64,000 bases of DNA, from NCBI GenBank assembly GCA_017535785.1, contig JAFXTN010000020.1:1-64000 (forward strand). The letters are read 5' to 3'. The translations under genes and the position numbers were made by a program. Under the pieces are notes generated by a model. It made no database searches. It had not been told where the DNA came from and saw nothing but the letters and a program-made list of their open reading frames with translations. Positions 1-7,402 of the stretch are shown here, piece after piece. The stretch's first letter is position 1; the number at the start of each line of letters is the position of its first letter. The stretch comes from Butyrivibrio sp. (GTDB taxonomy: Bacteria > Bacillota > Clostridia > Lachnospirales > Lachnospiraceae).

Positions 1-950
1 TTCAATACCAAGGCGAGCGTAACAGGAACACATGACCTCTATTTCGTAGATGTAATGGATGGAAGCATCACATTAGACTATTGGCAGGCAACAGCAGCAG
101 ACGGAACAGTAGAGCAGCCTCCTGTAGTAGAGCCTCCTGTAAGTGGAACAGTAAATCCTTACCAGAAGGTTGAGGCAGAAGCATCTGCTGAGCTTAGTTC
201 TGCAATGCTTGCACCTAACAAGCAGTCAGTGATCATCAACAAGAACGGATATGCAGTAGCAAAGAATGTAGATCTTTCAAAGGGCATATCAGCACTTACA
301 GTTATGGCAAGAGCAAGTGCAGGAAGCAGACTGGAAGTAAGACTTGATAAGGCTGACGGAGAAAGCATCGCAATGTTCATGGTAGGAACAGAAGCGAAAG
401 AGCTTAAGTTCAATACCAAGGCGAGCGTAACAGGAACACATGACCTCTATTTCGTAGATGTAATGGATGGAAGCATCACATTAGACTATTGGCAGGCAAC
501 AGCAGCAGACGGAACAGTAGAGCAGCCGCCTGTAGTAGAGCCTCCTGTAAGTGGAACAGTAAATCCTTACCAGAAGGTTGAGGCAGAAGCATCTGCAGAG
601 CTTAGCGATGCAAGGCTTGCACCTAACAAGCAGTCTGTACTTATCAACAAGAACGGATATGCAGTAGCAAAGAATGTAGACCTTTCAAAGGGATTGTCAG
701 CGATCACAGTTATGGCAAAGGGAACTGCAGCAAGTAGACTTGAAGTAAGACTTGATAAGGCTGACGGAGAGCGCATCGCAATGTTCATGGTAGGAACAGA
801 AGCGAAAGAGCTCAACTTCAATACCACAGCGAGCGTAACAGGAACACACGACCTGTACTTCGTAGATACAATGGATGGAAGCATCACATTTGACTACTGG
901 CAGGCAAAAGCTGCAGACGGAACAGTAGTAACACCTCCTGTAGGTAATGG
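1..950 (+). repeat. Tandem 408-bp repeats encoding CBM6 modules
   Basis: The same sequence starts at 1, 409 and 817, an exact 408-bp (136-codon) period. Bases 1-188 and 409-596 differ at only one position (120 versus 528). Later modules of the same protein (from about 950) are clearly diverged, so the upstream copies look recently amplified or homogenised. The array continues off the left edge. Confidence 0.9.
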
Positions 951-2454
951 AACTAATCCTTACGTAAAGACTGAGGCAGAGACAGCTGATACTTCAAAAT
1001 TTGTTAAAGCTATGTTGGCACCTGCAGGTGGAAAGTCAGTTGTGATCGATGCAGGCGGATACATCCGTATCGACAATCTTGATTTCTCAGATGGACTTGC
1101 ATCCTTCAACGTATATGCTAGATCATCTGCACCTAGAACAAAGTTAAATGTATATATCGATGATTCATTAACACCTATAGGAACAGTAAATGTCGGAACA
1201 GATATGACTAAGGCAACCGAACTTAAGGTTTCCTCAAATATCACCGGAAATCATTACATTTACTTTGAAGCACAGGACGGATCAGTAACACTTGATGCTT
1301 GGCAGGCAGTAGGAGCTTCAGGAACAGTGGTAACTCCTCCTGTTGGACAGACAGTAGATCCTTACAACAAGGTTGAGGCAGAAAATGCCAACGCTTTGAC
1401 AGGTGCAAGCCTTACATCCGGAAATAAAGCCGTACAGATCAACGACAACGGATACATCCTTGTACAGAACATTGACTTCTCCAAGGGACTTTCAGGATTT
1501 GGCGTATATGCACAGACTAACCTTCCTAAGGTTAAACTCAATGTATATATTGATGATGCTACCGAACCTATCGGAAGTGTTTCTGTTGGAATAGACATGA
1601 CCAAACCGGTATACATAAAGCTTCCTGCGGGAACAAATGTAACAGGTACACATTATATCTACCTTGAGGCTAAGGGCGGCTCGGTAACGCTTGATTCTTG
1701 GAACGCTATGCCAGCAGGATCAACACCGATAGACCAGCCTCCTGTAGTAGAGCCTCCTGTATATGAGGACATCAATCCTTACAACAAGGTTGAAGCAGAA
1801 TCAATACCTTCAGCAAGCTATACTAATGCAATGCTTACACCTAGCAAGCAGGCTGTAAGTATCATGAACGGCGGAAATGTAGTTGCTAAGAATGTAGTAT
1901 TCTCTAATGGTGTTTCTGAATTCAAGGTTGTAGCAGGCTCAACCGCTTCGGCAAAGCTTGAAGTAAGACTTGGCTCAGCAACAGGAACACTTCTAGGTTC
2001 AGCAACAGTAAGCGGTGATGCTAAAGAGCTTACAATTAAATCATCACAGAATCTGAGCGGTAAGAAAGATATCTACTTTGTATCAGCAAACGGAGTTATT
2101 TCATTTGATTCTTGGAAGGTAACAGAGTATAAGGAGCCCGTTGTTACTCCTCCACCTGTAGTTGAAACAGGAGTTAAGGCTACATACAAAGCAAATGCTT
2201 GGAGTGATGGTTACCAGTTAAGCTTCACGGTTACCAACAACTCAGGAAAGACAGTTAACAGCTGGAAGGTTAAAGTTAAGAAGAGCGATATCAACGTTTC
2301 TCAGAGCTGGTGTGTAAATGTTTCACAGGAAGGTGATTACTATGTATTCACTCCTATGTCATGGAACTCAACTCTTACAAACGGTCAGTCAACAGAGTTT
2401 GGTATGATCGGTAGAGGCCAGGTAGGAAGCTCGATCAACTACACAGCTGAATAA
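1..2454 (+). CDS. Multi-CBM6 protein with C-terminal CBM2-like domain (5' truncated)
   Basis: The reading frame is open from base 1, so the start and any catalytic domain lie outside the window. What is visible is the end of one module, then five complete CBM6-like modules of about 130-136 residues. Each opens with NPY.K.EAE and ends with TGTHDLYF...LDYWQA, the usual jelly-roll pattern of family 6. Pro/Val linkers (PPVVEPPV) separate the first ones. The last 95 residues have the Trp spacing of a CBM2-like cellulose-binding domain (VNSWKVKV, QSWCVN, MSWNSTL). By family knowledge the protein binds xylan or cellulose outside the cell and is probably the tail of a large glycoside hydrolase or esterase. 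Two CBM-only genes of related design follow. Confident for the modules; enzyme activity unknown. Confidence 0.88.
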   Translation, partial: FNTKASVTGTHDLYFVDVMDGSITLDYWQATAADGTVEQPPVVEPPVSGTVNPYQKVEAEASAELSSAMLAPNKQSVIINKNGYAVAKNVDLSKGISALTVMARASAGSRLEVRLDKADGESIAMFMVGTEAKELKFNTKASVTGTHDLYFVDVMDGSITLDYWQATAADGTVEQPPVVEPPVSGTVNPYQKVEAEASAELSDARLAPNKQSVLINKNGYAVAKNVDLSKGLSAITVMAKGTAASRLEVRLDKADGERIAMFMVGTEAKELNFNTTASVTGTHDLYFVDTMDGSITFDYWQAKAADGTVVTPPVGNGTNPYVKTEAETADTSKFVKAMLAPAGGKSVVIDAGGYIRIDNLDFSDGLASFNVYARSSAPRTKLNVYIDDSLTPIGTVNVGTDMTKATELKVSSNITGNHYIYFEAQDGSVTLDAWQAVGASGTVVTPPVGQTVDPYNKVEAENANALTGASLTSGNKAVQINDNGYILVQNIDFSKGLSGFGVYAQTNLPKVKLNVYIDDATEPIGSVSVGIDMTKPVYIKLPAGTNVTGTHYIYLEAKGGSVTLDSWNAMPAGSTPIDQPPVVEPPVYEDINPYNKVEAESIPSASYTNAMLTPSKQAVSIMNGGNVVAKNVVFSNGVSEFKVVAGSTASAKLEVRLGSATGTLLGSATVSGDAKELTIKSSQNLSGKKDIYFVSANGVISFDSWKVTEYKEPVVTPPPVVETGVKATYKANAWSDGYQLSFTVTNNSGKTVNSWKVKVKKSDINVSQSWCVNVSQEGDYYVFTPMSWNSTLTNGQSTEFGMIGRGQVGSSINYTAE

Positions 2455-2502
2455 CAAAAAACACAATATGTTATAATAGGCGTTAAATAACGCAATATAA
2501 AA

Positions 2503-2553
2503 GGGGGTTCAGGGATTGTCATCAGGCAATCACTGGATCCTCTTTATATTTTT
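2503..2553 (+). terminator. Hairpin terminator or attenuator between CBM genes
   Basis: A long stem pairs GGGTTCAG with CTGGATCC (two G-U pairs), continued by GATTG/CAATC, and is followed by a T-rich run up to 2553. The next gene's AGGAGGT ribosome site begins at 2554, directly after the T run, so the element could terminate the upstream transcript or attenuate entry into the CBM-only genes. Confidence 0.6.
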
Positions 2554-2595
2554 AGGAGGTAAAAGAGTAAGTGAAAAGAAAAGGAAGAGTAGTAT
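2550..2595 (+). repeat. 46-bp start-region repeat, copy 1
   Basis: Bases 2550-2595 are identical to 3922-3967. The repeat spans the ribosome site, the GTG start and the first eight codons (MKRKGRVV plus one base) of two adjacent CBM-only genes. It is the conserved footprint of a tandem gene duplication. Confidence 0.9.
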
Positions 2596-3899
2596 TTAGT
2601 TGTATAATTGCATCGGCAGTATTTTTGATGCAGAACGTTACGACAATAGCGGCAGACCCGCTTGAGTACACGGGACCGCAGCTTGATCCCTACAAAGGAA
2701 TCGAGGCGGAGCTTAACTTTGGTACTTCGGGATATGCTCTCGAAGAGGAAGACGTATGGACAAGAAAAGTAATATGCCTTGAGAAGGGCGATTATTTTTA
2801 CGTCAATGATGTTAATTTTGATAAGGGACTTTCAAAATTAAAGATAAACGCCAGGGGTGGTACGCCGGCAATCATTGAAGTCAGAAGAGATAAAGAAGAC
2901 GGAAGACTTCTTGGAGAGATTAAAATAAATAAAAGCAAAAAATATGATAACTTTGCTTGTCCGACAGATGATATCTATGGAAAAAATAATATTTATTTTG
3001 TATGTACAATGGGAACCTGCTATATAGATGCGTGGATCGCGGAGAAAAAAGCACCTGCGAAAGAGGATATCAACAAGCCTCCGGTAGTTGTGAATCCGTA
3101 TGAGACCGTTGAAACAGAGACAATGGAAAACGGAGGAGGCTTCTATGATAGGGACGATACCGAGTATTCGCCGATCAGTGATATGAAGGTGGTTTCACTA
3201 AAGAATGTGATGTTTTCAAAGGGACTTAAGGGCATAGAGATAACAGCCAGAACCAGATATTACGATACGGTAATGGAAATTCATCTTGATGATCCCGAAA
3301 GCGAACCTATTGGAAAAGCATTGATCAGAACACCTGATTTTGGAACTTGCACAGCATATACATCAAACATCACAGGAATGCATGATGTGTATTTCACGGT
3401 TAATAATCCGGTAGATTTTGATTACTGGAGGGCAATCGACAATGCTCCGATGCCAAAGGTCAATCCCGACAAACCGAATGATCCTGAGGAACCGAACCAG
3501 CCTGAAGAGCCAACAGAACCTCAGCAGCCCGAGACACCTGAGCAGCCGGAGACTCCCGAAACACCTCAGGAGCCTGAAACTCCCCAGCAACCTGAAGAGC
3601 CCGCTAAGCCGGCGCTTGAACTTGAGGGTTCAATAACCGATTGCGGCAACGGCTATCAGGTTAATTTCAAGCTTACCAATAATTCCGATGAGCCGAAAAC
3701 AGGCTGGAAGATAACAATGGGGAAAGTTGATATCAACATAAAAGACAGCTGGTGTGTAAACATCGAAGAAGATGACAATCTTTATGTGATCACTCCTCAG
3801 GGATGGAATACAACTATTGCTCCCGGACAGACCATAGAGTTTGGTATAAGAGGAGAAGGAACACTTAATGAGGACACGGTTCGCTATATGATTGAGTAA
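2571..3899 (+). CDS. Secreted CBM-only protein (two CBM6-like, Pro/Glu linker, CBM2-like)
   Basis: A GTG start at 2571 is chosen because AGGAGGT lies 10 bases upstream. Residues 1-28 form a Sec signal peptide (MKRKGRVV, hydrophobic core, TTIAA cleavage region). Two CBM6-like modules follow (about 37-160 and 175-285, each with NPY or DPY...E.E and YFVC...DAW or DYWRA endings). Then comes a roughly 50-residue linker of PEEP/PETPQ repeats and a C-terminal CBM2-like domain (about 348-442; TGWKITM, DSWCVN, QGWNTT). No catalytic domain is visible. The likely role is extracellular polysaccharide binding, perhaps presenting substrate or anchoring cells to fibre. The C-terminal domain is clearly related to that of the upstream gene. 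Function is inferred from domains only. Confidence 0.82.
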   Translation: MKRKGRVVFSCIIASAVFLMQNVTTIAADPLEYTGPQLDPYKGIEAELNFGTSGYALEEEDVWTRKVICLEKGDYFYVNDVNFDKGLSKLKINARGGTPAIIEVRRDKEDGRLLGEIKINKSKKYDNFACPTDDIYGKNNIYFVCTMGTCYIDAWIAEKKAPAKEDINKPPVVVNPYETVETETMENGGGFYDRDDTEYSPISDMKVVSLKNVMFSKGLKGIEITARTRYYDTVMEIHLDDPESEPIGKALIRTPDFGTCTAYTSNITGMHDVYFTVNNPVDFDYWRAIDNAPMPKVNPDKPNDPEEPNQPEEPTEPQQPETPEQPETPETPQEPETPQQPEEPAKPALELEGSITDCGNGYQVNFKLTNNSDEPKTGWKITMGKVDINIKDSWCVNIEEDDNLYVITPQGWNTTIAPGQTIEFGIRGEGTLNEDTVRYMIE

Positions 3900-3921
3900 T
3901 CAATTGTATATATAAAAACAC

Positions 3922-3967
3922 TTTTAGGAGGTAAAAGAGTAAGTGAAAAGAAAAGGAAGAGTAGTAT
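3922..3967 (+). repeat. 46-bp start-region repeat, copy 2
   Basis: This is the second copy of the segment at 2550-2595, identical over 46 bases. It includes AGGAGGT and the GTG start at 3943. The coding sequences diverge right after it. Confidence 0.9.
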
Positions 3968-4842
3968 CAAGTATGTTATGTGCAGGAACCACGTTTATGC
4001 TGATGTGCACAACAGTGGCGGCAGGAGATCCCTGGGGACACCGCGGACCCAGCATACATCCGTACGGTGGTGTCGAAGCGGAAGCAAACTTCGGAAGCTC
4101 GGTATGTGAGTCCACAGAGGCCGACGGAAGAAAAGTCATGTCACTTGAGGAAGGCGATTATTTCAAAATAATTGATGTTGATTTTGATAAGGGATTATCA
4201 GGAATTGATATTAACTACAAGGCTGATGAGCCTTCAATTGTTGAAGTAAGAAGCGGAAAGATAGACGGCCGTCTTATCGCAAAACTTAGGGTAGACGCAA
4301 CTCATGGCGAGTATAAGCTTTGTTCCGCTCCGACAAATGGTCTTTCCGGCATAAACGAGCTCTATTTCGTATGTACCCACGGTGCATGCTCAATAGATAA
4401 TTGGACGGCATTCGGAAAAAGTCCCGATGATGCTTCAAACGTTGATCCATATAACTATGTAGAAGCGGAGAATGGAACAGGCTTTGAAGAATCGGCAATT
4501 TCAGAAGATGCCGGAAGAAAGGTTGTATCATTTTCAAAGGAAGGTGACTATTTCAAATCTGAAAATGTAGATCTGAAATTTGGAGCGAATTCTTTCATGG
4601 TATTGGCTAAGAGTAACAGCCCGGCGGTTATAGAGATAAGAGACGGCGGAATCGATGGAAAATGCTTGGATGAAATTATGGTGAGTGGCACAAATAATGA
4701 GTATAAGTGTTATATCGCAGACGAAATCCCAAGCCTTTCAGGTGTTCACGATCTTTATTTTGTAAACGTAATGGGGCAGGCTTCTGTTGATAAGTGGTGC
4801 GTATCAAGCATGGTGATAAATGCTTCCGAAGATTGTGAATAA
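3943..4842 (+). CDS. Secreted protein of two CBM6-like modules
   Basis: GTG start at 3943 with AGGAGGT upstream. The first 28 residues are a signal peptide nearly identical at its start to that of the preceding gene (MKRKGRVV...TTVAAGD). Two CBM6-like modules follow (about 36-155 and 164-290), with HPY or DPY..VEAE at the start, EGDYFK in the middle, VEVRSGKIDG strands and LYFV...DNW or DKW at the end. There is no linker, no CBM2-like domain and no enzyme domain. It probably arose by tandem duplication of the neighbour with loss of its C-terminus. By family knowledge it is an extracellular glycan-binding protein; the ligand is unknown. Confidence 0.8.
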   Translation: MKRKGRVVSSMLCAGTTFMLMCTTVAAGDPWGHRGPSIHPYGGVEAEANFGSSVCESTEADGRKVMSLEEGDYFKIIDVDFDKGLSGIDINYKADEPSIVEVRSGKIDGRLIAKLRVDATHGEYKLCSAPTNGLSGINELYFVCTHGACSIDNWTAFGKSPDDASNVDPYNYVEAENGTGFEESAISEDAGRKVVSFSKEGDYFKSENVDLKFGANSFMVLAKSNSPAVIEIRDGGIDGKCLDEIMVSGTNNEYKCYIADEIPSLSGVHDLYFVNVMGQASVDKWCVSSMVINASEDCE

Positions 4843-4871
4843 AAACAATTTAAGGAAAACGGATAAATAAT

Positions 4872-4907
4872 AAAACGCCGACCTGCAAATAACAGGTTGG
4901 CGTTTTT
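4872..4907. terminator. Bidirectional terminator
   Basis: AAAACGCCGACCTG pairs with CAGGTTGGCGTTTT (one G-U pair) across a 7-base loop. A T run follows on the plus strand and the complementary run of A precedes it. It sits between the convergent CBM gene and yhaM. Confidence 0.85.
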
Positions 4908-4910
4908 TAT

Positions 4911-5858
4911 TTACATATCCATCTTGGAATCGTAGATATTGGTTTCAAAGAATTTGTTGTAGCCCTGCCATCCGGGAGTTGTAATGTTACCGAGAAGCTC
5001 GGTAAATGTCTCCATCTTGGCATCGGTGTTGTCCGCAAGGTTAAGCGCAACGGCCTCAACGATAGAAGGCTTTTTAGGTGAGCCGTACTCGTATTCTCCG
5101 TGATGAGCAAGAATGCAGTGCTGAAGCTCTTGTCTGAGAAGTACAGGGAAATCCGGGATTTCTTTTGCCTTATCACCTACCATCTCAGCGCCCATAACGA
5201 TGTGTCCGAGGAACTGACCTTCGTCAGTGTAATCATTGGTAGGGAAAAGACTTAACTCTCTGGTCTTTCCGATGTCGTGGCAAATAGCTGCGGTCAAGAG
5301 AAGATCTCTTTTTAAAATTGGATAAGCAGTGCAGAAGTAATCGCAGAGCTTTGTTACGCTTAAGGTATGCTCAAGAAGTCCGCCGATAAATCCGTGGTGA
5401 ACAGTCTTAGCAGCGCTTGATTTTCTAAATGCAGTGATAAAAGCTTCGTCCTGGATAAAAAACTCTTCAAGGAGCTTTTTAAGATAAGGATTCTTGATGG
5501 TTCCGATGATACCAAGGAGTTCCTTGTACATCTCATCGTTATCCTTGGAAGAAACCGGAAGATACAAAGAAGGATCGTATTCTCCTTCATGGCACTTTCT
5601 GGCGCGCTTTACATTAACCTGAATAGCGCCGTTAAAACTCGTTACTTCACCGAATACGTCGATGTAATCGGTATCGTCGAATTCATCTATGCCGTCGCTG
5701 TTGGGCTCCCAGATCTTGGCGTCTACAGTGCCTGTTTTATCCTGCAAGATAACAGAATAGTATTCCTTGCCGTTCTTGGTAGTGGCGCTCTGTTTGTGCT
5801 TGCACATGTAGATGTCGGCAATTCTGTCGCCGGGAGTAAGATCCTTGATAAACTTCAT
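4911..5858 (-). CDS. yhaM: 3'-5' exoribonuclease YhaM family
   Basis: The 315-residue product has the YhaM/CBF1 layout. An N-terminal OB-fold occupies about residues 10-90 (YYSVILQDKTGTVDAKIW). An HD phosphohydrolase domain follows, with HHGFIGGLLEHT at 154-165, HDIGK at 194-198 and the C-terminal HHGEYEYGSPKKP signature. The family degrades RNA, and in some cases single-stranded DNA, in the 3'-5' direction using divalent metal held by the HD residues. Length matches the usual 310-320. It is the first gene left of a minus-strand pair with the HtrA-like gene. All HD ligands that I can identify are present, so it should be active. Confidence 0.9.
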   Translation of the reverse strand: MKFIKDLTPGDRIADIYMCKHKQSATTKNGKEYYSVILQDKTGTVDAKIWEPNSDGIDEFDDTDYIDVFGEVTSFNGAIQVNVKRARKCHEGEYDPSLYLPVSSKDNDEMYKELLGIIGTIKNPYLKKLLEEFFIQDEAFITAFRKSSAAKTVHHGFIGGLLEHTLSVTKLCDYFCTAYPILKRDLLLTAAICHDIGKTRELSLFPTNDYTDEGQFLGHIVMGAEMVGDKAKEIPDFPVLLRQELQHCILAHHGEYEYGSPKKPSIVEAVALNLADNTDAKMETFTELLGNITTPGWQGYNKFFETNIYDSKMDM

Positions 5859-5897
5859 TTTAAATCCTCATTTCTAATTACTGTATAGTAATAAATT

Positions 5898-7235
5898 TTA
5901 ATTATGTGTTGAACTTGTAAGACTGACTTCCATCTCGATCTCAATATAATCGTTCGGGGCCTGTCTCATAACGGTAACTGTAATTATATCATCGGACGAG
6001 CACTGCGCAAGCCTTGAAACGAACTGCTCATAAGAATTAACTGCGTACTCGTTTATCCTTACAATGATATCGCCGCTTTGAAGTCCGGCACGCATTGCAG
6101 GAGAGCTCATCTCTATCTGAGTCACATATGCACCTGCCGGAACGCCCGACTCGTTTTGCATATCTATCGGAACGGTAGTGCCGTGGATGCCAAGATACGG
6201 TCTGGATTTCTCGTTTGAAAGATCCGCTATCAAAGTCTTCATTTCTGATATGCCTATAGCGCAGATGTGATTTGGGATATCCTGCGGGCAATAAGACATA
6301 TCGATTATACCGATGACCTCACCGGAAAGATTCACGAGAATGCCGCTTCCCATTGAACTTCCATTCATATCCGTTGTGATAAGTTTATAAGAAGAATCAA
6401 CAAGGTTAAGCGGTGCCTTGTCCGATGTGATGATCCCGTATGATACAGATCCCTGCACACCCATAGGGCTTCCGGCTGCGATGACGGGAAGACCCGCAAG
6501 ATTGCCGGAGTTGGAACTGCCAAGCAAGGCGACCTTTATGCTCTTTGAAGTGTGTTCTTCAAGATCGGACTTTTTTACCAAGATAACGCACTGATTGGTT
6601 ACGCTGTCCATGAGACTTAATGTGGCATCTACCGTTGAGTTGTCGCAAAAAGTAACACGTATGCTCTTTGCATCGGAAGCTGCCGAAGAAGGAGCTAAAA
6701 TATAGAGGTTTGGGCCGTTATCTGCGATTATGATCCCGGAAGCCAAGCCGCTACTTTCATATGAATCATTGATCCAGTTGGCGTCGTTTGTGACAGAAGT
6801 GACGGTAACAATGCTTCTGTTTACTTCGTCGGCAACATACTTAAGTGATGACATGAGCTTGCCGTAGTCGGATTGGGAAAAAGAGTATGATGCAAGCGCT
6901 TCGTCGATCATATTCTTTTCGTCCTCTTCAAGGCTCATAGCTTCGCTTGCCGCGATCTCATTGTCGTCCGCAAACATTTCCTCCGGAGTAAGTTCATCCT
7001 TTGCTGATTCCTCGGGAAAAGATATTTTTTCGGGGGAACTTTCGGGATAAAGCCTGTCGTTGAAAACCGGCTGCAGCACCAGGAAGGTCAGACATGCGAC
7101 CATTCCGAATACAACCGCAAGTGAAACCGTGATGATCGTTCTTCTAAGCAGCTTTTTTCTGTTGATGGGACGCTGCTTTATCTTTTCGCTTATAAAGCTG
7201 GTATCTTTTTTATTATCTTCAGGATTGATAGGCAT
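5898..7235 (-). CDS. HtrA/DegP-like PDZ protein lacking the catalytic triad (pseudoprotease)
   Basis: I place the start at 7235 because GGAGGT precedes that ATG by seven bases; the frame is open further upstream without a ribosome site and would run into mutS2. The 445-residue product has a basic N-terminus, one membrane segment (about 32-54), an acidic stretch, a trypsin-fold domain (about 140-315) and a PDZ domain (about 346-440; YLGIHG, AGLQSGDII). In active HtrA the strand reads roughly TNNHVV, TDLAV and GNSGGPL. Here these are APSSAA (His replaced by Ser184), TNQCV (Asp replaced by Asn214) and SMGSGIL (Gly at the aligned Ser). It probably acts as a membrane-anchored sensor or scaffold rather than a protease. 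An alternative alignment could rescue a Ser at 297, but not the His or Asp. Confidence 0.82.
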   Translation of the reverse strand: MPINPEDNKKDTSFISEKIKQRPINRKKLLRRTIITVSLAVVFGMVACLTFLVLQPVFNDRLYPESSPEKISFPEESAKDELTPEEMFADDNEIAASEAMSLEEDEKNMIDEALASYSFSQSDYGKLMSSLKYVADEVNRSIVTVTSVTNDANWINDSYESSGLASGIIIADNGPNLYILAPSSAASDAKSIRVTFCDNSTVDATLSLMDSVTNQCVILVKKSDLEEHTSKSIKVALLGSSNSGNLAGLPVIAAGSPMGVQGSVSYGIITSDKAPLNLVDSSYKLITTDMNGSSMGSGILVNLSGEVIGIIDMSYCPQDIPNHICAIGISEMKTLIADLSNEKSRPYLGIHGTTVPIDMQNESGVPAGAYVTQIEMSSPAMRAGLQSGDIIVRINEYAVNSYEQFVSRLAQCSSDDIITVTVMRQAPNDYIEIEMEVSLTSSTHN

Positions 7236-7402
7236 TTTTTTACCTCCGCCGTATTGCTTAATTATAAATGTTTTTTGCCTTGAATGCCAGTGCGCGAAAG
7301 TGCCGATATTTCTGTGATTTGGCACAACCACACTAGCCACGGTACACTTAAAATGGTAAACTGTACTTTGGATAACTATGTAAAATAAAGGATTTACAGC
7401 AC
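7236..7402. promoter_or_regulatory. Divergent intergenic region between htrA-like gene and mutS2
   Basis: Toward mutS2 there is a weak candidate promoter, TTGGCA at 7319-7324 and TACACT at 7343-7348 (18-base spacer). On the minus strand a TATAAT lies at 7261-7266 without a convincing -35 box. Transcription must diverge here, but I cannot fix either start. Confidence 0.3.

Noticed and set aside
1-950. Regular repeats considered as a CRISPR array
   Set aside because: The period is 408 bases, in frame, and encodes CBM6 modules; there are no short repeats with unique spacers.
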